A stretch of DNA of 64,000 nucleotides from Mycolicibacterium gadium. Lineage in GTDB: Bacteria > Actinomycetota > Actinomycetes > Mycobacteriales > Mycobacteriaceae. Within the stretch, counting starts at the first letter, position 1. The number at the start of each line of letters is the position of its first letter. The notes beneath the pieces were generated by a model. That model saw nothing but the letters and a program-made list of their open reading frames with translations. It made no database searches and was not told the origin of the DNA. The DNA is taken from the NCBI RefSeq assembly GCF_010728925.1, contig NZ_AP022608.1, forward strand, positions 2,852,001 through 2,916,000, in the 5' to 3' direction. This document shows, piece after piece, positions 44,848 to 53,220 of this stretch. The translations under genes were made by a program, and so were the position numbers.

Positions 44848-46671
44848 TCAGGCGGCCACGGATCCCGCGCAGCTGGCGGCCGTTCCGGTCGGCTCGCGCA
44901 GACAACCCGGCTGGAGAGTGAAGAGGCCAACGCCCGCCGCCATCAGCGGTTCCAGGAAGTTGAGCAGGTAGGGCCTGCGCAGCGAATTCGGCAGGTCGAC
45001 GAGGGTGGCTTGCCCCGCCGGCGTGTCGATCGTGCGCGTCTCACCGCTGTCGAGGTAGATGCCTTCGGACTGATCGCCGTCGAACATGTCGTTCACCCAC
45101 CCGACCATCACAATCTCGGCCGCCGCGACGTTCTGCGGCTTGGAGAAGCCGGCCACGAGTTGCTGCGAGAATTGGATAAGGAAGTTGCCGCCCCGCATCG
45201 TGTCCACGTGCGAGCCTCCGGCCAGCGTCACACCGTAGAAGGGGGCGTCGGGTCGAGCCTCGATCAGCTCGTCAGTACCGCTGCCGAACATGTTCCACAC
45301 GTACTTCGGCGCGGCCAGCTGGTAGACCGGGATCTCGTCAGGAACCATCGAGAGGTCTTCGGCCATCTTGCCGCCCATACCGACGCCGTCGAGCAGCACC
45401 ACGCCCGCCAGCCGACCAGCGTCTCCGTTCTCGGTCATGTAGCGGGCGATGCCCGAGACGGCGCCGCCGCCGGCTGAGTGGCCCATCAACACCACCTGCT
45501 CCCACCCGAGCTCCCCTTCATAAGGGGTCGCGCCGAGGCTGTCGGCCAGCGCTGTGTTGTCGGGATCGAACAGCTCGGCCATCGCCTGGTGCATGGGCGC
45601 CCCGCCGAGCCAGCACTGGTCGTACGCCAGGAAGTTCGACGTGATCGACGGTGCGACGACGATGCTGTTCGTCTGTTCCGCCAGCGCCGCGGCGGTGTAG
45701 CTGTACCACGGACCGGCCGCCAGGAACCCGTGCTGCAGGTAGATGATTCGGTCCGGATCGGGATTCTCCGGGATGTACCAGTCGACGGGGACTTCTTCTC
45801 CCTCGCCGGGTGCGCATCCGCAGTCGATCCGCAGCCTCGAGCTGTACACCGTCACAGTGCTGTTGGGCGGAAGAACCGGCGGGCCGCCGATCAACCGAGT
45901 GACGAACCCGTACAGACCGAAGACGATCGTGCCGATCACGTCCAGCACGATGTTCAACGGTCGTGCGGTGGCGAGGGAGTTGATCTCCGCGGCGGCAGGG
46001 GCCGAGAACGCGACCGGGGCGAACTCGGGGGCCTCCGTCTGCTTGGTCAGTTCTTCGAATTCGGTTGTCAACGGGACGAGTGCGCGTTCCTCGCCCGGCT
46101 GGGAGTTGGTGCCGAAGAGGGCGTTCCTCCCGACATCGCCGAGTTCGGAGTTCAACGAAACATCAAGATCGTCGACCAACGTCTGGTCGAGGCTCGGCGA
46201 TTGTGTTTCGTCCTGACCTTCGTTCGAACGCCCGGCGTCGCCGAGATCAGGCTGCTCGATGGTGTCGACGATTTCGCCGGCGTTTCCGTCTGTGTCGGTG
46301 ATGTTCTCGTCGATCAGGTCATCGCCGATCGTCTCGTCCGTGACTTCCTCGTCCTTGAGCTCGTCCTCGAGCTCGTCCGTGAGTTCGTCGTCCTTGAGCT
46401 CGTCCTTGATGTCGCCGACGTTGGGTTGATGGCCTGCGGGATCGTCGCCGGTCTTGTCCCCGTCGTCCTTCAGACCGCTGCCCGGGGTCACTCCCGTGCC
46501 CGGGTCGTTCTTGCTTCCGTCGGGATCCGCCGATTCTGAAGTCTTCGTGCCGCCGCCGTCTCCGGAGTCGCCATCCGTTGCGGTCGCGACTCCCGCCCCG
46601 GCCAGCAGCGCCGCTGAAATACCTGCGGTGACGACACCCGTGCCCAACCACACCCAGAACCGGTCGACCAT
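44848..46671 (-). CDS. Exported lipase-like alpha/beta hydrolase with acidic linker
   Basis: A 607-residue exported protein. The signal peptide is about 1-33 (VWLGTGVVTAGISAALLAGAGVATA). A very acidic low-complexity stretch follows at about 35-170 (runs such as DELKDDELTDELEDELKDEE). The catalytic domain is about 250-607, with oxyanion segment YLQHGFLAAGPW, nucleophile GHSAGGG and candidate His in GGSHVDTM. Probably a secreted esterase or lipase. The ATG at 46671 has AGGAGA 4 bases upstream; a longer frame upstream is spurious. Confidence 0.82.
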   Translation of the reverse strand: MVDRFWVWLGTGVVTAGISAALLAGAGVATATDGDSGDGGGTKTSESADPDGSKNDPGTGVTPGSGLKDDGDKTGDDPAGHQPNVGDIKDELKDDELTDELEDELKDEEVTDETIGDDLIDENITDTDGNAGEIVDTIEQPDLGDAGRSNEGQDETQSPSLDQTLVDDLDVSLNSELGDVGRNALFGTNSQPGEERALVPLTTEFEELTKQTEAPEFAPVAFSAPAAAEINSLATARPLNIVLDVIGTIVFGLYGFVTRLIGGPPVLPPNSTVTVYSSRLRIDCGCAPGEGEEVPVDWYIPENPDPDRIIYLQHGFLAAGPWYSYTAAALAEQTNSIVVAPSITSNFLAYDQCWLGGAPMHQAMAELFDPDNTALADSLGATPYEGELGWEQVVLMGHSAGGGAVSGIARYMTENGDAGRLAGVVLLDGVGMGGKMAEDLSMVPDEIPVYQLAAPKYVWNMFGSGTDELIEARPDAPFYGVTLAGGSHVDTMRGGNFLIQFSQQLVAGFSKPQNVAAAEIVMVGWVNDMFDGDQSEGIYLDSGETRTIDTPAGQATLVDLPNSLRRPYLLNFLEPLMAAGVGLFTLQPGCLREPTGTAASCAGSVAA

Positions 46672-46781
46672 GACTTCTCCTGTTCGCTGATCGCGTGAAA
46701 GATAGCGCGCATTGTCAGCGTGCACGGTCGTTTCCACGATCCCGTCAATATATAGGAGTTTGCTCCGCCGCTGGCTGTCGG

Positions 46782-48986
46782 CTACGAGGAGGCCCGCTCG
46801 ACTCGGATCGGCACGCCGGTGAGGCGCGCCATTCCGGCCAACGCCTCGATGTCCTCGGGGTTGCTGGACATCAGCGCGTTGACGTTCGCCCCGCCGGCAC
46901 GGTTGGCCAGTCGCCAACCGGCGGTGCCCTTGTGTCCCCATCCGTGCGGCACCGCCACGACCCCGGCGACGATGTCCTTGGTGACGATGACGGGCACCTC
47001 GATCTCGCCGTGCTGCGACGCGATGCGCACCACGTCGCCGTCGGCGATGTCGGCTGCCGCCGCGTCGTCGACGTGAATCCGGGCGTGCTGGATGCGTTCG
47101 CCGCGCATCAGCAGCGGCGCGTTGTGCAGCCACGAGTTCTCCGAGCGCGCCTCGCGCATTCCGATCAGCCGCATCGGATAACCCTCAGGGGCTTTGCGCC
47201 GCCCGAGCTTGGCGACCTCGGCGGCGATCTCCTCGTGCCGCAGCCTGACCCGCCTGCCGTGGTACGCGACGGTGTCCCCGAGCACGCCCTCGCGCAGGTT
47301 CGGCGCGAGCACGAAGCCGTGGGGATGTTCTGCGGTCAGCCGGGCGAACGACAATCCCCCGCGTCGCAGCCCGAACCGGTCGCCGGCCTCCCCCAGCCGG
47401 ATGATGACATCGACCAGCGCGCGCGGCGTCAGTCGAACACCGAACAGCGACAACATCTTTCGAGCGCCGGCCAGCGCCGCGAACCCGGGCGTTCGGCGCC
47501 CCAGCCGCGAAGAGAGATCATCGATGATCTCCCACTCTGGGCGCGCCTGTCCGACCGGGGCGATCACGGGCTCGGTGGCCTGACGGAAAGGTGTCGGCTG
47601 CAACGTCTGGAACGGCAGCGGAAAGTCGTCGCGCTCGTACATCGACGCGGCGGGCAGCACGTAGTCACAGTGCGCAAGCGTCTCGTTGACGTACAGATCG
47701 ATGCCGACCATCAGGTCCAAGGACTCCAGCGCCGCTTCCAACTCGTCGCCGTTGGGGACCGATAGCACCGGGTTGCCCGCGCTGACGAGCAACGCCTTCA
47801 CCTGACCCCGTCCCGGCGTGGCAATCTCCTTCGCCATCACCCCGGCGGGCTCGGATCCGAGCACCGACGGGAACCCGCCGATGCGCGAGCGCCTGCGGGC
47901 GTAGACCGTGCGCAACAGCGCACCGCCCGCCATGCCCAGCCAGCGTTCGCCGGGCAGCCCGATGCGGCCGAACATGCTACCGCCCGCGACGTCGAGGTTG
48001 CCCGCCGCCAAGTTGACCGCATCGAGCAAATATGTTGTGAGCGTGCCGTTTTCGCCGATACTGGTGCCGACGCGTCCGTACACCGCAGCGCGCTCGGTGC
48101 GAACCAGGTCGCGGGCCAGGGTCCGCACGGTGTCCGGGTCGATGCCGGTGCGCGCCGCGGTGGCCTCCGGGCTGAACGGGCGGGCGAGCTGCTCGAGCCA
48201 GACGCCGCCGTCGGCTTGGCGGGCGAGCCGGGTCCGGTCGACGAGGTTCTCACCGAACATCACCTGCAGCAGCGACAGCAGCAGGTGGGCGTCGCCGTCG
48301 GGAACGATGCCCAGCCATTCGAACTGGGCCGCGGTTTCGGTCTTGCGTGGGTCGACGACGAGGACGCGGCCGCCGCGCTTGACGATGTCGTGCATGCGGT
48401 CCTTGATCCGCGGCACAGTGAGCACACTGCCGTGGGACACAACGGGATTGGCGCCGATCACCACGAGAAGATCGGTGCGAAGGACATCGGGCACCGGCAG
48501 CGCCAGCGGCGAGCCGTACAACAGTTGACTGGCGACGAACCGGTTGTTGACGTCCTGGCTGCCGGCGGTGAACACGTGCATTTTCGGTCCGAAGCCGAGC
48601 ATGAGGCTCATCAGGCTCAGCGTGTGACTGTAGCTGAACGCGCCCGGGTTGCCGTAATACCAGCCGATGGCGCCGGATCCGTGCCTGCGATGGATGTCCG
48701 TCAGCCGGGCAGCGATGTCGGACATCGCCTCGTCCCAGCTGACGGGTTCCCATCCGCCGCTGCCCGTGCGACGCAGCGGTTCGGTGACTCGGTCGGGATC
48801 GTTGACGATCTCGGTGAACGCGACGCCCTTCTGGCACGCGAAACCCGCCGAAAGCGGATGGTCCTTATCGGGACGCAACGCGGTGAGGCGGCCATCCTCG
48901 ACGGTCGCGATCATGCCGCACAGCGGCTCGCAGATCCGGCAGAACGTGGTTTTCTGAACGCCGGCCTTCAGCTCGACGTTCACCAT
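46782..48986 (-). CDS. Molybdopterin-dependent oxidoreductase (formate dehydrogenase/nitrate reductase superfamily)
   Basis: 734 residues with an N-terminal 4Fe-4S site C16-x2-C19-x3-C23-x27-C51 (CRICEPLCGM, FACQKG). The molybdopterin domain follows, then a C-terminal dinucleotide-binding domain (ADIADGDVVRIASQHGEIEVPV). No electron-transfer subunits, chaperone or molybdenum genes lie beside it, and no Tat signal is present, so it is a cytoplasmic single-subunit type. The substrate is unknown. It abuts mceG (3 bases). Confidence 0.85.
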   Translation of the reverse strand: MVNVELKAGVQKTTFCRICEPLCGMIATVEDGRLTALRPDKDHPLSAGFACQKGVAFTEIVNDPDRVTEPLRRTGSGGWEPVSWDEAMSDIAARLTDIHRRHGSGAIGWYYGNPGAFSYSHTLSLMSLMLGFGPKMHVFTAGSQDVNNRFVASQLLYGSPLALPVPDVLRTDLLVVIGANPVVSHGSVLTVPRIKDRMHDIVKRGGRVLVVDPRKTETAAQFEWLGIVPDGDAHLLLSLLQVMFGENLVDRTRLARQADGGVWLEQLARPFSPEATAARTGIDPDTVRTLARDLVRTERAAVYGRVGTSIGENGTLTTYLLDAVNLAAGNLDVAGGSMFGRIGLPGERWLGMAGGALLRTVYARRRSRIGGFPSVLGSEPAGVMAKEIATPGRGQVKALLVSAGNPVLSVPNGDELEAALESLDLMVGIDLYVNETLAHCDYVLPAASMYERDDFPLPFQTLQPTPFRQATEPVIAPVGQARPEWEIIDDLSSRLGRRTPGFAALAGARKMLSLFGVRLTPRALVDVIIRLGEAGDRFGLRRGGLSFARLTAEHPHGFVLAPNLREGVLGDTVAYHGRRVRLRHEEIAAEVAKLGRRKAPEGYPMRLIGMREARSENSWLHNAPLLMRGERIQHARIHVDDAAAADIADGDVVRIASQHGEIEVPVIVTKDIVAGVVAVPHGWGHKGTAGWRLANRAGGANVNALMSSNPEDIEALAGMARLTGVPIRVERASS

Positions 48987-48989
48987 GGA

Positions 48990-50099
48990 CTACCTCTCGA
49001 CGGTCCTGGTCTCGACCGTCGGGCTGTCGACGGTCGGGATGACCCCCGTCGGAGCGTCGTCATCATGGCGACCCCGCGTCGAGGCTTCCTGAGTCGCGAA
49101 CTCATGGGCCTGGTACTTGTGGGTGCCTTCGAGGTCGTCGCGGATGGCCTCCTGCGCCGCCGGGGGCAGCGTGTGCAGGATTTCGCGGACGCGGGCCTGG
49201 CGACGGGCAACGGCCTGGCGTTCCGGCATACCCGGGGTCGCTTGGATCTGCGGCGGCACACCCTCGATCTCCTCGACACCACCGTCGTGATGGCCGGCGT
49301 CGAACATGGCCTGCTCCTCGGCCATCGTCGACTCGTCCTTCTCCTCCGACATACCGATCGGCCCGATACGGCGGCCGTTGAGGAACTGCCGCACCACCGG
49401 CTCGTCGGAGGTCAGCAGCACCTCGCGGGGACCGAACATCACCAGGTGCTTACGGAAGAGCATGCCCATGTTGTCGGGCACGGTCCGCGCGATGTTGATG
49501 TTGTGCGTCACGATCAGGATCGTGCAGTCGATCTGCGCGTTGATGTCGATCAGCAGCTGGGACAGGTACGCGGTACGAACGGGGTCCAGACCGGAGTCCG
49601 GCTCGTCGCAGAGGATGATCTGCGGATCCAGCACCAGCGAGCGGGCCAGGCCGGCACGCTTGCGCATACCACCGGAGATCTCACCGGGGAACTTGTCCTC
49701 GTCACCGCCCAGACCGACGAGGTCGAGCTTCTCCATGACGATGTTGCGGATTTCGCTTTCCTTCTTCTTGGTGTGCTCACGCAAGGGGAAAGCGGTGTTG
49801 TCGTACAGGCTCATCGAGCCGAACAGGGCGCCGTCCTGGAACATGACACCGAACAGCGTGCGGATCTCGTAGAGCTCCTTGGCCGTGCACTCGATGATGT
49901 TCGTGCCGTCGACGATGATCTTGCCGCGCTCGGGGCGCAGCAGCCCGATCAGCGACTTCAGGAACACCGACTTGCCGGTACCGGAGGGGCCCAGCAGAAC
50001 GCTGACCTCGCCCGCCGGAACCTCCAGCGTGACGTCTTCCCAGATTCGCTGGGGCCCGAAGGACTTGGTGAGTCCCTCGACCTGAATTCCAATGCCCAC
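48990..50099 (-). CDS. mceG: Mce-transporter ATPase MceG (Mkl)
   Basis: A 369-residue ABC ATPase that powers the Mce lipid/cholesterol importers encoded elsewhere. Walker A is GPSGTGKSV, the signature SGGMRKRAGLARSL, Walker B ILCDEPDSGLDP and the switch His is in VTHN. Residues after about 250 form a charged, disordered C-terminal extension typical of actinobacterial MceG. The GTG at 50099 has GGAAGGA 7 bases upstream. Corresponds to Rv0655. Confidence 0.93.
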   Translation of the reverse strand: MGIGIQVEGLTKSFGPQRIWEDVTLEVPAGEVSVLLGPSGTGKSVFLKSLIGLLRPERGKIIVDGTNIIECTAKELYEIRTLFGVMFQDGALFGSMSLYDNTAFPLREHTKKKESEIRNIVMEKLDLVGLGGDEDKFPGEISGGMRKRAGLARSLVLDPQIILCDEPDSGLDPVRTAYLSQLLIDINAQIDCTILIVTHNINIARTVPDNMGMLFRKHLVMFGPREVLLTSDEPVVRQFLNGRRIGPIGMSEEKDESTMAEEQAMFDAGHHDGGVEEIEGVPPQIQATPGMPERQAVARRQARVREILHTLPPAAQEAIRDDLEGTHKYQAHEFATQEASTRGRHDDDAPTGVIPTVDSPTVETRTVER

Positions 50100-50127
50100 G
50101 CGGGGATCCTTCCGCCAATGTCGCAGG

Positions 50128-50162
50128 CCACAGGGCTCCCGCCTGTGGCTTGAGTCACTGTA
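50128..50162 (-). promoter_or_regulatory. mceG upstream region: -10 box and leader hairpin
   Basis: TACAGT on the minus strand (50157-50162) is a reasonable -10 with no clear -35. Between it and mceG lies a perfect 7-base hairpin CCACAGG (50128-50134) / CCTGTGG (50142-50148) in the leader. The rest of the 286-base gap has only a GC hairpin at 50268-50289. Confidence 0.35.
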
Positions 50163-50267
50163 GCGCACGCCGTTACCGAGCACTGGCGATGTGTCACGTC
50201 CGATACCACCGATGCTCCGGATTGGAATTCACTTCGGCGTCGTTCTCTCGGCGTCGAAGGCCGGGAA

Positions 50268-50289
50268 GGCGGGGCGCAAAGCGCCCGCC
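50268..50289 (-). terminator. GC-rich hairpin downstream of the DUF4333 gene
   Basis: ggcggggcgc, a 3-base AAA loop and gcgcccgcc form a stem with one bulge, about 95 bases after the DUF4333 stop. No T run follows, so it is only a possible terminator. Confidence 0.35.
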
Positions 50290-50385
50290 GGCGCCTCGTG
50301 GGAGCGTTTGCGCAATCAGCGCCACAACCCTTCTCTCCTGGGGTCATGTGCGTGAAGAGCGATAGCTTGTCGCCAGGCTGTTCCG

Positions 50386-50913
50386 CTAGTCGATGATCCG
50401 CCAGTTGTCCTTTCCGACTTCGATCGCCGTCACCTCGACGGTTTTTTCGACGGAATTCCTGTCGACCGCCGTGCAGGTGAAACTGTCGCCGATTGGGACG
50501 ATTTTCACACCGCTACCGCATTGCACCGTGACCGGGAATCCCATGTTCGATTCGATCTCGTCGCCCAGCAGCCGCCCAGTGCGGGCCATGTCGTAGACCA
50601 CGTCCAGCGTAGTGAAGTTGACGTTGCCGTCGTCGTCGGCAACCTTGACCTCGACCCGGACCGGTTCCCCTTCGACGTCTGCGGTGCAGATGAAGGTGTC
50701 ACCCTTCTCGGGGTCCGGCTGGTCTCGCGGGCATGTCACCGTCGGAGCATTCGGAGTGATCTCCGAGTAGGTGCCTTTGAGCTCGTCGGAGATGGACTTT
50801 TCCAGCTTGTCGTAATCGGGACCGCCCGCGGAAAATGAGAAGCTGCACGCGGTCAGGGACAACATCGGTACCGCGATGGCGGCAACCGCGGTACGCGACA
50901 GGGCGACAATCAC
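50386..50913 (-). CDS. Lipoprotein with two DUF4333-type domains
   Basis: 175 residues from the GTG at 50913. The signal peptide ends in lipobox SLTAC. Two copies of a domain of about 70 residues follow, each with a paired-cysteine pattern: VTCPRD...GDTFICTADV in the first, VTVQCGSG...GDSFTCTAVD in the second. DUF4333 proteins are secreted or membrane-anchored and of unknown function. It is transcribed away from the ribosomal pair behind a strong terminator. Confidence 0.85.
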   Translation of the reverse strand: MIVALSRTAVAAIAVPMLSLTACSFSFSAGGPDYDKLEKSISDELKGTYSEITPNAPTVTCPRDQPDPEKGDTFICTADVEGEPVRVEVKVADDDGNVNFTTLDVVYDMARTGRLLGDEIESNMGFPVTVQCGSGVKIVPIGDSFTCTAVDRNSVEKTVEVTAIEVGKDNWRIID

Positions 50914-50961
50914 GGATTCACGATAAGTGCAATTGACGCTTGCGGCAGTGGTACTACGACA

Positions 50962-50994
50962 AACCGCCCGGGATCGTGCTGATCCCGGGCGGTT
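50962..50994 (-). terminator. rplJ-rplL operon terminator
   Basis: A perfect 14-base stem, aaccgcccgggatc (50962-50975) with gatcccgggcggtt (50981-50994), and a 5-base loop, starting 13 bases after the rplL stop. On the minus strand it is followed by TTTGTCG, a short U run. Confidence 0.85.
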
Positions 50995-51007
50995 CGTACG
51001 CTGTGAA

Positions 51008-51400
51008 TTACTTGACGGTGACCGTCGCGCCGGCAGCCTCGAGCTTGGTCTTGGCTTCCTCGGCGGCCTCCTTGGCGACCTTCTCGAGCAGCGGCTTGGG
51101 AGCGCTGTCGACGAGGTCCTTGGCCTCCTTGAGGCCCAGGCCGGAGACGATCTCGCGGACGACCTTGATGACGCCGATCTTCTTGTCGCCGGCACCCTCG
51201 AGGATGACGTCGAATTCCGACTGCTCCTCGGCGGCCTCGGCCGGTGCACCACCGGCGGCGGGGCCGGCGGCCGCGACGGCGACCGGAGCGGCGGCGGTGA
51301 CGTCGAAGGTCTCCTCGAACTTCTTGACGAACTCAGAGAGCTCGAGCAGCGTCAGTTCCTTGAACGCGTCGAGCAGGTCGTCGGTGGACAGCTTGGCCAT
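51008..51400 (-). CDS. rplL: 50S ribosomal protein L7/L12
   Basis: A 130-residue stalk protein that recruits translation GTPases. It has an N-terminal dimerisation part ([21 protein letters not shown]), an Ala/Gly hinge and a C-terminal domain with EKSEFDVIL-type and [15 protein letters not shown] segments. Follows rplJ by 43 bases. Confidence 0.99.
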   Translation of the reverse strand: MAKLSTDDLLDAFKELTLLELSEFVKKFEETFDVTAAAPVAVAAAGPAAGGAPAEAAEEQSEFDVILEGAGDKKIGVIKVVREIVSGLGLKEAKDLVDSAPKPLLEKVAKEAAEEAKTKLEAAGATVTVK

Positions 51401-51443
51401 GATGGTCCCTTTCTTACTTACCTAGGTACTGGATTGGTGTGGG

Positions 51444-51986
51444 TTATTCGGCGGGTGCCTCGGCGGGCGCCTCGGCGGCCTTCTTCTCTTGCAGCACCGC
51501 GAACAACCGGGCTGCCTGCGACTGCTGTGCGGTGAACAGGCCGGCGGCCTTGGACAGATTCGCCTTCATCGCGCCGGCCAGCTTGGCCAGCAGAACCTCG
51601 CGCGATTCCAGGTCGGCGATCTGTTCGACCTCGGAAACGCTCAGGGCGCGGCCATCCATGTAGCCGCCCTTGATGACGAGCGCCTTGTTGTCCTTGGCGA
51701 ACTTCTTGATCGCCTTGGCGGCGTCGACGGCTTCGCCCTTGACGAACGCGATCGCGGTGGGCCCGACGAAAAGCTCGTCGAGGCCCTCGATGCCCGCCTC
51801 CGCCGCGGCACGCTTGACCAGCGTGTTCTTGGCGACTGTGTAGGTGGCGGATTCACCGAGCGAACGGCGCAGGTCTTTGAGGTTGGCAACCGTCAGCCCG
51901 CGGTACTCGGTGACGAGCGTCGCCGTCGAGTCCTTGAACTGCTCAGCGATGTCGGCAACCGCGGTGGCCTTTTCAGGCTTGGCCAT
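51444..51986 (-). CDS. rplJ: 50S ribosomal protein L10
   Basis: A 180-residue stalk base that holds L7/L12 dimers through its C-terminal helix. It begins [17 protein letters not shown] with GAGGAGG just upstream. An Ala/Pro/Glu-rich tail is usual in mycobacteria. In bacteria L10 represses its own mRNA through the leader described next to it. Confidence 0.98.
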   Translation of the reverse strand: MAKPEKATAVADIAEQFKDSTATLVTEYRGLTVANLKDLRRSLGESATYTVAKNTLVKRAAAEAGIEGLDELFVGPTAIAFVKGEAVDAAKAIKKFAKDNKALVIKGGYMDGRALSVSEVEQIADLESREVLLAKLAGAMKANLSKAAGLFTAQQSQAARLFAVLQEKKAAEAPAEAPAE

Positions 51987-52220
51987 GCATGCCTCCTCGT
52001 AGATGGGGACCGCGGCAGCCGAGAAAGGGATCACGTCCGGAAATGACGAACGCCCCGACGCAGACAGGTCGGGGCGTGTGCGCATACTCGCGCAAGAGCT
52101 TCAGCCTCGTCCTCCTGCGTGGGCCGCCGGGCAAAGCCGGACCTTCAACCGATTTCTCGGTGACCAACGGTCTTCGGTAGAACGCCGCCAAGAATAGCCG
52201 ACAGCTCGCCGATCAGCCAA
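51987..52220 (-). promoter_or_regulatory. rplJ promoter and L10-type leader
   Basis: Minus-strand TTGGCT (52215-52220), 18 bases and TATTCT (52191-52196) give a start near 52184 and a leader of almost 200 bases. The leader contains a perfect 9-base hairpin CGCCCCGAC (52051-52059) / GTCGGGGCG (52068-52076). Position and structure fit an autoregulatory L10 leader; the L10-binding fold itself was not modelled. The remaining bases to 52303 hold nothing recognisable. Confidence 0.55.
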
Positions 52221-52303
52221 AACGGCCAACCCTTTTCCGGCGAGCGCCCGTGTCTGCACACCGACACGCCGCATTTTGCGTACATTTTGCGGTCGCTCGC
52301 CGG

Positions 52304-53179
52304 CTACGAGCGCGAAGGAATCACCTCGGCGATGGCCGCCAGGGTGGCCAGGTGGTCGTCGACGGTCGCCAGGCCGTGGCCCATCGTGCTGACGGCCACG
52401 TGGGTCGCGCCGGCATCGCCCCAGGCGGCCAGTTCGGCAGCCACCGCGCCCGGCTCGATCGAACTCCTCACCTGGCCCTGCAGCCCCAGCGCAGCGGGAT
52501 CGCGTCCCGCGGCGACTGCCGCGTCCCGAACCGCCGCGCGGGCCTCGTCGAGCTGTCGCCCCGGACCCGTCATCGGGAACCACCCGTCGGACAGGCGTCC
52601 GATCCGGTCGTAGCCCTTCGCCGACGCGGCGCCGATCCATACGGGGATCGGCCGCTGCACCGGAAGCGGTGACAGGCCGGCGCCGGTGACCGTGTCGAAT
52701 CTGCCCTCGAACGTGACGCTGCGCTCGGTCCACAGCCGTCGCATGAGTTCGATCTGCTCCTCCGAGCGCGCACCGCGGACGGTGAAGTCCTCACCCAGTG
52801 CGTCGTATTCGACGGCGTTCCAGCCGATTCCGACGCCGAGCCGGAACCGGCCCTGAGACAGCAGGTCGACTTCGGCGGCCTGCTTGGCGACCAGCGCGGT
52901 CTGGCGCTGCGGGAGAATGATGACGCCGGTGACGAATTCGAGAGTCGTGGTGGCCGCCGCGAGGTATCCGAACATCACGAACGGCTCGTGGAATGTGGTG
53001 TCGACGTCGTAGTACCCGCTCCACCCTTTGTGCACGGCCGGGTCGGCCCCTACGACGTGGTCGTATGCGAGCAGATGGTCGTACCCCAGCGCTTCGACTC
53101 CCTGCCCGAACGCGCGCACCGCACCGACGTCGCCGCCCAGCTCGGTCTGGGGGAACACCACTCCGACACGCATACCCAT
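52304..53179 (-). CDS. LLM-class, probably F420-dependent, oxidoreductase
   Basis: A 291-residue luciferase-like TIM barrel of the mycobacterial F420 type. It begins MGMRVGVVFPQTELG and carries RFRLGVGIGWNAVEYDALG and RPIPVWIGAASAKGYDRIGRLSDGWFP, typical of this family. The substrate is unknown. The start lies only 41 bases from the end of an insertion sequence, so its promoter may be provided or blocked by that element. M3 is an alternative start. Confidence 0.88.
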   Translation of the reverse strand: MGMRVGVVFPQTELGGDVGAVRAFGQGVEALGYDHLLAYDHVVGADPAVHKGWSGYYDVDTTFHEPFVMFGYLAAATTTLEFVTGVIILPQRQTALVAKQAAEVDLLSQGRFRLGVGIGWNAVEYDALGEDFTVRGARSEEQIELMRRLWTERSVTFEGRFDTVTGAGLSPLPVQRPIPVWIGAASAKGYDRIGRLSDGWFPMTGPGRQLDEARAAVRDAAVAAGRDPAALGLQGQVRSSIEPGAVAAELAAWGDAGATHVAVSTMGHGLATVDDHLATLAAIAEVIPSRS

Positions 53180-53220
53180 ATGACACCACCCCGGTGAGTT
53201 CGGTGCGCTGGCAGTCGGTC

